The position numbers and the translations under genes are program-made. From Mesorhizobium mediterraneum (GTDB lineage Bacteria; Pseudomonadota; Alphaproteobacteria; Rhizobiales; Rhizobiaceae), in the NCBI RefSeq assembly GCF_002284565.1, contig NZ_NPKI01000027.1, positions 1-64,000 on the forward strand: a stretch of 64,000 nucleotides of DNA, in the 5' to 3' direction. The number at the start of each line of letters is the position of its first letter. Position 1 is the first letter of the stretch. Below the pieces are notes generated by a model. The model had not been told where the DNA came from. It was given only the letters and a program-made list of their open reading frames with translations, and did not search any database. Shown in pieces: positions 53,809-62,285 of this stretch.

Positions 53809-54642
53809 ATGCCCGCCGAGAGCGAAGACGGCAGCCGCCATGAAAATCCCGGCCTCGACCGGTTCGAGATGGTGCGGCGCGCGCCCGGCCCTCGGCTCCG
53901 GTGCGCGGTCACCGACATCTGCGGCTACCGCGAAACAATGCCCGGCCATTTCCGCAACGTCGAATATGCGTCGCTGACCGTCCCACTGGTTATCAGCTTT
54001 GCCGAACCCTTCGCCATCGGGCTCGGCAAGAACCCCGGCGACAATGATCGCTTCGCCAGTTTCGCCGCCGGCCTTTTTGCCGGTCCGGTGGTGATCGAGT
54101 CCTTCGGCGGCGCCTGCTGTGTACAGGTCAATTTCACACCGCTCGGCGCCCGCCGCTTCTTCGGCCTTCCGATGAGCGAACTGACCGACCGCATGGTCGG
54201 CCTCGACGATGTGCTTGGCCTCGAAGGCATCGCGCTGCGCGAAAGACTTGGCAATGCGCACGACTGGAGCGCACGCTTTGCCATCGTCGAGGCGTTCGTC
54301 GCCGCGCGACTGACTGAGGCGCGGGAAACGCAGTCCGAAATCGCCTGGGCCTATGAACGGATCATCGTCTCGGGCGGCCGCATTCGCGTGTCGTCGCTCG
54401 CCGACAGGATAGGCTGGAGCCGCAAGCATCTCGCAGGAAAGTTTTCCAACGCGATCGGCGTCGGCCCCAAGACGCTGTCGCGCATCGTCCGCTTCAACCG
54501 GGCGCTCGGGCTCTCAAGGCAGGACCAATCCGATTGGGCCGATATCGCCGCCGATTGCGGCTATGCAGACCAGGCGCATCTGGTTCGCGAATTCCGCGAT
54601 CTTGCCGGCGAAACGCCGACGACGCTTGCCGCCCAGGCATAA
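53809..54642 (+). CDS. AraC-family regulator
   Basis: 277 residues. The N-terminal 170 residues form a ligand domain without a named family; the C-terminal HTH pair runs about 185-275 with RVSSLADRIGWSRKHLAGKFSNAIGVGPKTLSRIVRFNRAL and DIAADCGYADQAHLVREFRDLAGETPTTL, typical AraC. A VOC-family gene follows 104 bp downstream on the same strand and is the likely target or partner. Such AraC-plus-VOC pairs are frequent in rhizobia. Inducer unknown. Confidence 0.88.
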   Translation: MPAESEDGSRHENPGLDRFEMVRRAPGPRLRCAVTDICGYRETMPGHFRNVEYASLTVPLVISFAEPFAIGLGKNPGDNDRFASFAAGLFAGPVVIESFGGACCVQVNFTPLGARRFFGLPMSELTDRMVGLDDVLGLEGIALRERLGNAHDWSARFAIVEAFVAARLTEARETQSEIAWAYERIIVSGGRIRVSSLADRIGWSRKHLAGKFSNAIGVGPKTLSRIVRFNRALGLSRQDQSDWADIAADCGYADQAHLVREFRDLAGETPTTLAAQA

Positions 54643-54746
54643 ACCGCCCAGGTCCTTTGCAGGACACTCAGGTAACATTTCTTCAAGACGCCGCAACAGG
54701 CTTCGCCCAGACTGGGTTATCACCAACCCAACTGAAGGAAATCGCC

Positions 54747-55169
54747 ATGACCATGTCCGTCGAACCGCCCAGACTCTATCCCACCTTGCGCTACCGCAAT
54801 GCCGCGAAGATGATCGATTGGCTGGGCGAGGCCTTCGGCTTTGTCGTTCATGCCCGCTACGGCGAAGGCGATATCGTCCAACACGCCGAACTGACTTTAG
54901 GCTCCTCGATGATCATGCTGGGCACTGCACGCGACGACAAGTTCGGCCAGATAATCGGCGCACCGGGGCCAGGTGGCGGCAGATCGATCTATGTTGCCGT
55001 CGACGATGCCGATGCCGCCTATGCCAAAGCCAAGAAGGCCGGCGCCGAAATACTGGAAGAGCTGACTGACCGCGACTATGGCAGCCGCGAGTTCATCTGC
55101 CGCGATCCGGAGGGCAATGTCTGGTCCTTCGGCACCTACTGGCCGAAGGCCGCCGAGCCCGCCAGCTAA
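54747..55169 (+). CDS. VOC-family protein (glyoxalase-like)
   Basis: 140 residues starting MTMSVEPPRLYPTLRYRNAAKMIDWLGEAFGF after an AAGGAA ribosome-binding site. The C terminus has the VOC signature YGSREFICRDPEGNVWSFGTY. The subgroup resembles PhnB/YdeE-like proteins rather than true glyoxalase I. It follows the AraC gene and overlaps the convergent cobQ gene by four bases at the stop. Reaction unknown. Confidence 0.85.
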   Translation: MTMSVEPPRLYPTLRYRNAAKMIDWLGEAFGFVVHARYGEGDIVQHAELTLGSSMIMLGTARDDKFGQIIGAPGPGGGRSIYVAVDDADAAYAKAKKAGAEILEELTDRDYGSREFICRDPEGNVWSFGTYWPKAAEPAS

Positions 55170-56632
55170 CGGGCGAGGCCAAAAATCGCGTCGCAGTCGA
55201 GGTGGATCTCCAGCTCGGCTGCGACCTCGTCCAATGCCCGTTCTACCTCGGCGCGATAGTCGATGCCGCCGCCTTTGACGCCGAGGTTTTCCAGGAATTT
55301 CGCCCGAAAAGCGTCGGCGGAAAACAGCCCGTGCAGATAGGTGCCTGACACCTTGCCGTCGGCCGAGATGGCGCCGTCGTCAACGCCGTTGATCACCGCG
55401 GATGGACGCAGCGTGTCCGGACCGGTGGTGCGGCCGAGATGGATCTCGTAGCCTTCGAGCGGCAGGTCGAATTGCACCGAGCGCGCGCTGACATTGCGCA
55501 CCGTCTTTTCCGGCTCCATCACCGTTTCGACGTCGAGCAGGCCAAGCCCTTCGGTCTCGGTAACGCTGCCCTCGATGCCGTCGGGGTCGCGCACGATACG
55601 GCCGAGCATCTGAAAGCCGCCGCAGATGCCGACCACATGCCCGCCGCGCTTGCGATGGGCGGCAAGATCACGGTCCCAGCCATTCTCGCGAAATCTCAGG
55701 AGATCGCCGATCGTCGACTTCGAGCCGGGAATGACCACCAGCCCAGAGTCCTCCGGCAAGCGCTGGCCGGGCGGCACGAAGACCACCTCGACTTCGCGTT
55801 CGGCCTTGAGCGGGTCGAGATCGTCGAAATTGGCGATACGCGAAAGCATCGGCACGGCGACCTTCAGCGCGCGCTTCTCGCCGGACGCGAGGCGCTCAAG
55901 CACAACCGAATCCTCCGAGGGCAACCGCGCCGCCGCCTTCAGCCACGGCACGACGCCAAAACAGTGCCAGCCGGTGAACCTCTCGATCGCCTTGATGCCG
56001 TCATCGAACAGCGAGACATCGCCGCGGAACTTGTTGATGAGGTAGCCGACGATCATGCGCCGGTCCTCTTCCGGCAGGATCAGATGGGTGCCGGCGATCG
56101 AGGCGATGACGCCGCCGCGGTCGATGTCGCCGACGAGGATCACCGGCACGTTGGCGCGCGTGGCAAAGCCCATATTGGCAATGTCGCGGCTCCTGAGATT
56201 GATCTCGGCCGGCGAGCCGGCGCCCTCGACGATGACGAGATCGGCGCCTTCGCCGACCTTCGCCCAGGAGTCCAGCACCGCATCCATCAGTTGGCCCTTC
56301 AGCGCCTGGTAGTCGCGCGCCCGCGCCTCGCCGAACACCTTGCCCTGCACCACCACTTGCGCACCGGTATCGGTCTGCGGCTTGAGCAGCACCGGGTTCA
56401 TGTGGACGGAGGGCGCCGCGCCACAGGCGATCGCCTGCAGCCATTGGGCGCGGCCGATCTCGCCGCCGCCGGCACCCGGAATGTCGGCGACGGCTGCGTT
56501 GTTCGACATGTTCTGCGGCTTGAACGGCCGCACTTTCAGCCCACGTTTTTTCGCTGCGCGGCAGAGGCCCGCGACCAGCACCGTCTTGCCGACATCGGAG
56601 CCCGTGCCCTGCAGCATGATCGCCTTGGCCAT
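55166..56632 (-). CDS. cobQ: cobyric acid synthase CobQ
   Basis: 488 residues from MAKAIMLQGTGSDVGKT, which is the ATP-binding P-loop-like start. The N-terminal dethiobiotin-synthetase-like domain (about 1-235) contains VIVEGAGSPAEINL; the C-terminal class I glutamine amidotransferase domain has the nucleophile Cys in HVVGICGGFQMLG and the catalytic His in GTYLHGLF. It amidates cobyrinate a,c-diamide in cobalamin synthesis. It overlaps the upstream cupin gene by one base (TGATG), an unusual partner; no other cob gene is in the window and no cobalamin riboswitch was seen. Confidence 0.95.
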   Translation of the reverse strand: MAKAIMLQGTGSDVGKTVLVAGLCRAAKKRGLKVRPFKPQNMSNNAAVADIPGAGGGEIGRAQWLQAIACGAAPSVHMNPVLLKPQTDTGAQVVVQGKVFGEARARDYQALKGQLMDAVLDSWAKVGEGADLVIVEGAGSPAEINLRSRDIANMGFATRANVPVILVGDIDRGGVIASIAGTHLILPEEDRRMIVGYLINKFRGDVSLFDDGIKAIERFTGWHCFGVVPWLKAAARLPSEDSVVLERLASGEKRALKVAVPMLSRIANFDDLDPLKAEREVEVVFVPPGQRLPEDSGLVVIPGSKSTIGDLLRFRENGWDRDLAAHRKRGGHVVGICGGFQMLGRIVRDPDGIEGSVTETEGLGLLDVETVMEPEKTVRNVSARSVQFDLPLEGYEIHLGRTTGPDTLRPSAVINGVDDGAISADGKVSGTYLHGLFSADAFRAKFLENLGVKGGGIDYRAEVERALDEVAAELEIHLDCDAIFGLAR

Positions 56633-57285
56633 CAGTCCCTGCCCCACGTCGTCGTTCCGGTGATCGTCGACTTGGCCGCCAGCGGCCCGCCGCGCCAGAT
56701 GTAGAGCGCCAGCAGCGGCTCCTTGCCGGTGCGCATGGCGTGGCTGACGTCGGAGGCATGGTGGATCACCTCACCCGCCTCGCGCCTGCGAAATTCGCCT
56801 CCGCCCATGCGCCATTCGGCGCCGCCGGTCAGCGGAATGTAGATCTCCTCGGCGACGTGATGATGGTCGGGGTAGACGATATCAGGCCCGAGGATCAGCA
56901 GGCCGGCCGCAACCTCGTCGTTGACGAAATGGCCGCGCGTGCCGAATACTTCCAGCCACCCGTAATTGTCGATGAACGTCTTGCCGAAATCCGCCTCGCC
57001 GTAGGTCTGCCCCCAGTGCAGCTCCCCGCGACGCTCGGCGACCAGCCGCACCAATGGCTGGGCGTTCGCTGCAGCGAGCTCGACGATTCGGTCGAGCTGG
57101 CGCAGGCAAGCGAGCGGATGCGGCTCGAGCGGACGCGCCGGCATGGCCCAGCCGATCCGAGCCACGGCATCGCGCACCAGCGCATTATTGAACGTCTCGA
57201 GATAGGCATGGAAACGTTTGAGCAGCTCATCGAAATTTGTCGTCACGCCTTGCTCCAGACACGCATTAGCGCACACCCGCTTCAC
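56632..57285 (-). CDS. dimethylsulphoniopropionate (DMSP) lyase-family cupin
   Basis: 217 residues from a GTG at 57285; a GTG at 57246 with a GGAGCAAGG site is an equally good start (204 residues). The C-terminal cupin shows YPDHHHVAEEIYIPLTG (138-154), with His141/143, Glu147 and Tyr138/149 at metal and catalytic positions, and SHAM with His182, followed by PLLALYIWRGG. This is the DMSP_lyase (DddQ/DddL-like) pattern. Cleavage of DMSP to acrylate and dimethyl sulphide is possible, but related cupins exist without that activity. Coupled to cobQ by a TGATG overlap. Confidence 0.72.
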   Translation of the reverse strand: MKRVCANACLEQGVTTNFDELLKRFHAYLETFNNALVRDAVARIGWAMPARPLEPHPLACLRQLDRIVELAAANAQPLVRLVAERRGELHWGQTYGEADFGKTFIDNYGWLEVFGTRGHFVNDEVAAGLLILGPDIVYPDHHHVAEEIYIPLTGGAEWRMGGGEFRRREAGEVIHHASDVSHAMRTGKEPLLALYIWRGGPLAAKSTITGTTTWGRD

Positions 57286-57384
57286 AGATGGTCGGCTTGC
57301 GCGGCGGCATCATTGGTCTAGATTGAGCGGCGCGCAAAGCCAAAAACGACAGGCCAGCAGGCCGGAAACATCAGGGAGCACGCT

Positions 57385-58551
57385 ATGGACGCCGCTGTCG
57401 ATGCGAGCACCAGCCAGTTCGAGCTCAACGAGGACCAGCGCGCCATCCAGGAGATGGCCGAGGCCTTCGCCGCCGACCGGGTCGCGCCGAATGCGCTCGA
57501 CTGGGACCGCAACAAGCATTTTCCGGCAGATGTGATCCGCGAGACGGGCCCGCTCGGCCTTGGCGGCATCTATATCAGCGACGATGTCGGCGGCTCGGCC
57601 CTCGGCCGGCTCGACGCCGTGCTGATCTTCGAGGCGCTCTCGCGCGCCGATCCGGCATTTTCGTCCTTCATCTCGATCCACAACATGGTGGCGTCGATGA
57701 TCGACCGCTTCGGCAGCAACGAGCAGCGCCGGCGCTTCCTGCCGAAGCTGACCTCGATGGAATGGCTGGCCAGCTATTGCCTGACCGAGCCGGGCTCGGG
57801 GTCGGATGCCGCGGCGCTGAAGACGCGCGCGGTGAAGGGCGGCGGCGACTATGTGCTGAACGGCGTCAAGCAGTTCATCTCGGGCGCCGGCGACAGCGAC
57901 ATCTACATCGTCATGGCGCGCACCAGCGCCGACGGGCCGAAGGGCATTTCCACCTTCGTCGTGCCGAAGGATGCGCCCGGCCTCTCCTTCGGCGCCAACG
58001 AGCACAAGATGGGCTGGCACATGCAGTCGACCCGCCAGGTCATCTTCGAGGACTGCAAGGTGCCTGCGCAAAACCTGCTGTCAGTCGAAGGCGCCGGCTT
58101 CGGCATTGCCATGGCCGGGCTCGACGGCGGCCGGCTCAACATCGCCGCCTGTTCGCTGGGCGGCGCCCAATCGGCGCTCGACAAGGCGCTGGCCTACACC
58201 GCCGAGCGCAAGGCCTTCGGATCCAAGATCAACCAGTTCCAGGCGCTGCAATTCAAGCTCGCCGACATGGAGACCGAGCTGCAAGCAGCGCGCATCTTTC
58301 TCTACGCCGCCGCCTCGAAGCTCGACCGCAACGCGCCCGATGCCTCGAAATGGTCGGCGATGGCCAAGCGCTTCGTCACCGACATCGGCTTCAACGTCGC
58401 CAATGACGCCCTGCAACTGCATGGCGGTTATGGCTATTTGCACGATTATGGCATCGAGAAACTGGTCCGCGACCTGCGTGTCCACCAGATCCTCGAAGGC
58501 ACCAACGAAATCATGCGCGTCATCATCGCGCGCGCCCTGATCGGCCGCTGA
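57385..58551 (+). CDS. acyl-CoA dehydrogenase, probably isobutyryl-CoA type
   Basis: 388 residues with the ACAD fold: CLTEPGSGSDAAALKTRA near residue 130, KQFISGAGDSDIYIVMART near 162 and the C-terminal QLHGGYGYLHDYGIEKLVRDLRVHQILEGTNEIMRVI, whose EGTNE Glu is the usual catalytic base. An FAD flavoprotein passing electrons to ETF. The neighbouring 3-hydroxyisobutyrate dehydrogenase makes isobutyryl-CoA dehydrogenase of valine breakdown the best guess. It is divergent from the DMSP-lyase-like gene. Confidence 0.88.
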   Translation: MDAAVDASTSQFELNEDQRAIQEMAEAFAADRVAPNALDWDRNKHFPADVIRETGPLGLGGIYISDDVGGSALGRLDAVLIFEALSRADPAFSSFISIHNMVASMIDRFGSNEQRRRFLPKLTSMEWLASYCLTEPGSGSDAAALKTRAVKGGGDYVLNGVKQFISGAGDSDIYIVMARTSADGPKGISTFVVPKDAPGLSFGANEHKMGWHMQSTRQVIFEDCKVPAQNLLSVEGAGFGIAMAGLDGGRLNIAACSLGGAQSALDKALAYTAERKAFGSKINQFQALQFKLADMETELQAARIFLYAAASKLDRNAPDASKWSAMAKRFVTDIGFNVANDALQLHGGYGYLHDYGIEKLVRDLRVHQILEGTNEIMRVIIARALIGR

Positions 58552-58562
58552 GCATTTTGCAG

Positions 58563-58648
58563 CCAAGTGGAATCACTTGGCGTCGCAGAAATGCGGCTAA
58601 ACAAACAGATAGAGCGGGATATCTCTTCGATCCTGAACATCCCGCTCT
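58563..58648. repeat. two-hairpin intergenic repeat
   Basis: CCAAGTG (58563-58569) pairs with CACTTGG (58574-58580), and AGAGCGGGAT (58611-58620) pairs with ATCCCGCTCT (58639-58648). The segment between, with AATGCGGCTAAACAAACAGATAGAGCGG, looks like a dispersed rhizobial intergenic element. It lies between acyl-CoA dehydrogenase and mmsB genes without a T-run. Confidence 0.6.
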
Positions 58649-58669
58649 GGCAAAACCGGGAGAAAAACG

Positions 58670-59554
58670 ATGACCACCATCGCCTTTATCGGCCTCGGCA
58701 ACATGGGCAATCCGATGGCCGCCAACCTCGTCAAGGCAGGACATACCGTGCACGGCTTCGATCTGATGCCGGAAAACCTCGTCATCGCCAGGGATCATGG
58801 CGTCGTCGTCATGGCCAATGCCATTGCCGCGGTGAAGGGCGCCGATGTGGTCATCACCATGCTGCCGGCCGGCAAGCACGTCCTGTCGGTCTACGAAGAC
58901 ATCGCGCCCAAGGCGAAAAAAGGCGCGCTGCTCATCGATTCCTCGACCATCGACGTCGAATCGGCGCGAAAGGCCCACGCGATCGCCGCAAGACATGAGC
59001 TTCTGTCGATCGACGCGCCGGTTTCCGGCGGCACCGGCGGCGCCACCGCCGGCACGCTGACCTTCATGGCCGGTGGCTCGAAGGACGCCTTCGCCAAAGC
59101 CGAGCCAGTCCTCAAGCCAATGGCCGGCCGTATCGTCCATTGCGGCGATGACGGCGCCGGACAGGCGGCAAAGATCTGCAACAACATGATGTTAGGCATT
59201 TCGATGATCGGCGTCGCCGAAGCCTTCGTTCTGGCGGAAAAGCTCGGTCTGTCGCATCAGGCGCTGTTCGACGTCGCCTCGACCTCCTCCGGCCAATGCT
59301 GGTCGCTGACCACCTACTGCCCGGTGCCTGGTCCGGTGCCGACATCGCCGGCCAACAATGGCTACAGGCCTGGGTTTGCCGCAGCATTGATGCTGAAGGA
59401 CCTGAAATTGTCACAGGAAGCCGCGCAAAGCGTCGGCGCGGTGACGCCGCTCGGCGCCGAGGCCGCCCAGCTTTACGCGCTGTTCAACGCCCAGGGGCAT
59501 GCCGGCGCCGATTTTTCCGGCATCATAAACTTTTTGCGCGGCACCCCGGAGTAA
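58670..59554 (+). CDS. mmsB: 3-hydroxyisobutyrate dehydrogenase
   Basis: 294 residues from an ATG preceded by GGGAGAAA. NAD site FIGLGNMGNPMAANLVKAGH (residues 5-24), substrate motif DAPVSGGTGGATAGTLTFMAGG (119-140) and catalytic Lys in GAGQAAKICNNMMLGISM (about 171) match MmsB closely. It oxidises 3-hydroxyisobutyrate to methylmalonate semialdehyde in valine catabolism. It lies 118 bp after the acyl-CoA dehydrogenase gene, in line with that pathway. Confidence 0.92.
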   Translation: MTTIAFIGLGNMGNPMAANLVKAGHTVHGFDLMPENLVIARDHGVVVMANAIAAVKGADVVITMLPAGKHVLSVYEDIAPKAKKGALLIDSSTIDVESARKAHAIAARHELLSIDAPVSGGTGGATAGTLTFMAGGSKDAFAKAEPVLKPMAGRIVHCGDDGAGQAAKICNNMMLGISMIGVAEAFVLAEKLGLSHQALFDVASTSSGQCWSLTTYCPVPGPVPTSPANNGYRPGFAAALMLKDLKLSQEAAQSVGAVTPLGAEAAQLYALFNAQGHAGADFSGIINFLRGTPE

Positions 59555-59775
59555 GCCTCGAACTCGACAGGGCTTTTTGATTTCCCGGCAAAAGAAACAC
59601 CGCAAATTTAGATTTGCTTAAACTCTCGATAACCCCCCGGTAACGATGTGCCTGTAAAACGGAATGCGAGGCGGCATATCGCATCCGCCCGGCGCTCCGG
59701 ATCAGGTCTCGCGTACCGGAGCCCGTACGTTTCGCAAGTGTTCCGTTAGCGAAGCGCCATGCGTATCTGGCAAAG

Positions 59776-59802
59776 CCGCGTTCCCGAGGGAGCGCGGTTT
59801 TT
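59776..59802 (+). terminator. Rho-independent terminator with no obvious gene
   Basis: CCGCGTTCCC (59776-59785) pairs with GGGAGCGCGG (59788-59797), counting one G-T pair, followed by TTTTT. It lies 222 bp after the mmsB stop, so it ends either a long mmsB 3' UTR or an unrecognised small RNA from about 59640. Confidence 0.75.
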
Positions 59803-59851
59803 GCGTTTCGCATTCTTCAAGGACAGTGACACGATCGCCCCGGCGCGCCTC

Positions 59852-59896
59852 CAGATGATCGTCGGCCTGGTGGCGGCGATCCTGAGCTACGTCGAC
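59852..59896. repeat. left copy of a 45-bp direct repeat flanking the BclA-like gene
   Basis: Matches 62222-62266 at 43 of 45 positions in the same orientation. In one frame both copies read QMIVGLVAA(I/V)L(S/T)YVD. The copies lie 2.37 kb apart and enclose the peptide-transporter gene. Confidence 0.8.
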
Positions 59897-60060
59897 CCAC
59901 AGGTGGAGCGCGAGGGTTCCGGTCGCTCGTCATGTTCGTTCCATGGCCTCGCGATCGAATCCCCCCGCCGCCGTGAGCACGATCTGAGATGACCTAGCTC
60001 CTGAAGCTCATTGGATCGAACATCATGAAACCTTCTCATTTTTAAGCCGTTATCGCCGGT

Positions 60061-62049
60061 ATGTCCGAGGCTAAATTCAAGCCGAAATCGATCTCCAAAT
60101 CGCGCGATGCCGAGAAGTCGCGCCAGGAGAAGCAATCGACTGTCGAAGTCGCGTCTGAGGTCGCCGGCGCGGCCCCGCCGCCGGACTTCATCGAACCCGA
60201 TCCAGAGCTCACTCCTGAGGAGGCCGAGCAGGCACGCAAGAGATACTTGCTGAGGCGTTTCTGGATCAGCGCGCGCGGTTATTGGGGCCGCGGAGGCGAT
60301 AGGCTCGCATGGCCGTTCACGATCGGGCTCTTGGTCCTGATCATCATCAATGTCGGCTTCCAGTATGGGATCAATGTCTGGAACCGCGCAATTTTCGACG
60401 CCCTTGAGCAACGCAATGCCCGCACCGTTTATATCCTGAGCGCCGTTTTCGTGCCGCTCGTGCTCGGAAGCGGCAGCCTTGTCGTTGCGCAAGTCTTCCT
60501 TCGCATGACGATTCAGCGCCGCTGGCGTTCCTGGCTCGCCACCGCGGTCATCGCGCGTTGGCTTGCAAGCGGCCGCTACTTTCAGTTGAACCTCGTCGGC
60601 GGCGATCACCAGAACCCCGAAGCCCGCATCACCGAGGATTTGCGGATTGCCACCGAATCTCCGGTCGATTTCATCGCCGGCGTCATCAACGCGTTTCTGT
60701 CGGCCTCGACCTTCATCGTGGTGCTCTGGACGATCGGTGGGGCCTTGACCCTGACGATCGCAGGTTCGACCGTGACCATTCCCGGCTTTCTCGTCATCAC
60801 CGCGGTAACCTATGCCGCGATCACATCCACCTCGATGGCGGTCATTGGCCGCCACTTCGTCCGCCTCTCCGAGGAAAAAAATCAGGCGGAAGCCGAATTC
60901 CGCTACACGCTGACGCGGGTGCGGGAAAACGGCGAGAGTATAGCATTGCTCGGTGGCGAGGAGGAGGAGCGTAGCGGCATCGACAAGACGTTCGCCCATG
61001 TGCTCAAGCAATGGGCGCTTCTTACAGGCCAGCACATGCGCACAGCGCTGGTGTCGCAGGGGGCAAGTTTGTTTGCGCCTGTCGTGCCCGTTTTGCTTTG
61101 CGCTCCAAAGTTTCTCGAAGGCAGCATGACACTTGGACAGGTAATGCAGGCTGCCTCTGCCTTTGCCATCGTGCAGGGCGCGTTCGGATGGCTGGTCGAC
61201 AACTACCCCCGTCTCGCCGATTGGAACGCCTGCGCACGGCGCATCGCCTCACTGATGATGTCACTCGACGGACTCGAGCGCGCGGAACAGAGCAACACAC
61301 TGGGACGCATAAAGCGCGGCGAAACTGCAGGCGATGCGATGCTCAGCCTGAACAATCTGTCCGTGTCGCTCGACGACGGCACCGCCGTGGTCAAGGAAAC
61401 TAGGGTCGTGATCGAACCAGGCGAGCGGGTGCTCGTTTCCGGCGAATCCGGCTCAGGCAAGAGTACGTTGGTGCGGGCCATCGCAGGTCTGTGGCCGTGG
61501 GGTGGCGGCAGCGTCAACATCCGCGCCGACAGACGGCTGTTCATGCTGCCGCAAAGGCCTTACGTACCTACCGGGACGCTTCGCCGCGCAGTCGCCTATC
61601 CAGGCGCCGCCGATCGCTGGACGCTGGGTAAGATCAAGGCTGCCCTCAACAAGGTCGGACTCGATTATCTGAACGACAAGATCGAGGACGACGCGCCATG
61701 GGACCAGACCTTGTCGGGTGGCGAAAAGCAGCGGCTCGCCTTCGCACGTCTTCTGCTGCACAGCCCCGATATCATCGTGCTGGATGAAGCAACGTCAGCA
61801 CTCGATGAAAAGAGTCAGGACAAGATGATGGAGATGATCATTCACGAATTGCCGAAGGTCACCATCATAAGCGTAGCGCATCGCGCCGAGTTGGAAGCCT
61901 TCCATAGCCGCAAGATCACATTGGAGCGGCGCGAGGGCGGCGCAAAGCTTGTCAGCGACGTCGATCTTGTCCAGCGTAAGAGCAGACGGAACTTGCTTGT
62001 GCGATTTCTCGGGCGCCGGCGCGCCTACCGAAACGCAGCACGACATTGA
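60061..62049 (+). CDS. SbmA/BacA-like ABC transporter with fused ATPase (BclA/YddA type)
   Basis: 662 residues. A charged 60-residue N-terminal tail precedes an ABC_membrane_2 (SbmA/BacA-type) domain of six to eight helices (about 84-300), with NLVGGDHQNPEARITEDLRIATESPVDF typical of the family. A C-terminal ABC ATPase has Walker A GESGSGKST (461-469), signature LSGGEKQRLAFAR near 552 and Walker B IIVLDEATSALD. Bradyrhizobium BclA of this architecture imports antimicrobial NCR peptides and is needed for bacteroid formation with some hosts. Here the role is by similarity. The gene is flanked by 45-bp direct repeats. Confidence 0.88.
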   Translation: MSEAKFKPKSISKSRDAEKSRQEKQSTVEVASEVAGAAPPPDFIEPDPELTPEEAEQARKRYLLRRFWISARGYWGRGGDRLAWPFTIGLLVLIIINVGFQYGINVWNRAIFDALEQRNARTVYILSAVFVPLVLGSGSLVVAQVFLRMTIQRRWRSWLATAVIARWLASGRYFQLNLVGGDHQNPEARITEDLRIATESPVDFIAGVINAFLSASTFIVVLWTIGGALTLTIAGSTVTIPGFLVITAVTYAAITSTSMAVIGRHFVRLSEEKNQAEAEFRYTLTRVRENGESIALLGGEEEERSGIDKTFAHVLKQWALLTGQHMRTALVSQGASLFAPVVPVLLCAPKFLEGSMTLGQVMQAASAFAIVQGAFGWLVDNYPRLADWNACARRIASLMMSLDGLERAEQSNTLGRIKRGETAGDAMLSLNNLSVSLDDGTAVVKETRVVIEPGERVLVSGESGSGKSTLVRAIAGLWPWGGGSVNIRADRRLFMLPQRPYVPTGTLRRAVAYPGAADRWTLGKIKAALNKVGLDYLNDKIEDDAPWDQTLSGGEKQRLAFARLLLHSPDIIVLDEATSALDEKSQDKMMEMIIHELPKVTIISVAHRAELEAFHSRKITLERREGGAKLVSDVDLVQRKSRRNLLVRFLGRRRAYRNAARH

Positions 62050-62285
62050 GCAAAGCGGCGCTGCCCGAGACAAAAAGTGAAGTCCGCCGGGCGGGCCTGG
62101 GTCAAGGGCAGCAAGAAAGCAGCCCGCGCCGCGCGCACTGCGAACTAAGTCCGACGTCTGCTCGATGGCTTGGCGATGGCGGCTTGGCCGACAACTTCGG
62201 GCGCATCGCCGGCCCCGATGGCAGATGATCGTCGGCCTGGTGGCGGCGGTCCTGACCTACGTCGACGACCACCGCGTCAGCTGCA
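62050..62285. other. gene-free gap holding the right direct-repeat copy
   Basis: The gap between the transporter stop and the convergent methyltransferase stop carries the right repeat copy at 62222-62266. No hairpin terminator with a T-run was found for either gene. Confidence 0.55.
62222..62266. repeat. right copy of the 45-bp direct repeat
   Basis: Same orientation as 59852-59896 with mismatches at two positions, both giving conservative changes (I/V, S/T) in the shared frame. It lies 20 bp from the methyltransferase stop. Confidence 0.8.

Larger units (their letters stand above)
59555..60060. other. 506-bp gene-free stretch containing a terminator and a direct repeat
   Basis: No supported gene. 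It holds an orphan Rho-independent terminator (59776-59802) and the left copy of a 45-bp direct repeat (59852-59896). The AT-rich segment at 59601-59640 could hold a promoter. It also carries whatever promoter drives the transporter gene at 60061. Confidence 0.6.

Noticed and set aside
55166..57285. Cobalamin riboswitch before the cobQ operon
   Set aside because: The 99-bp divergent gap upstream of the cupin gene is too short and lacks the conserved B12-box pattern.
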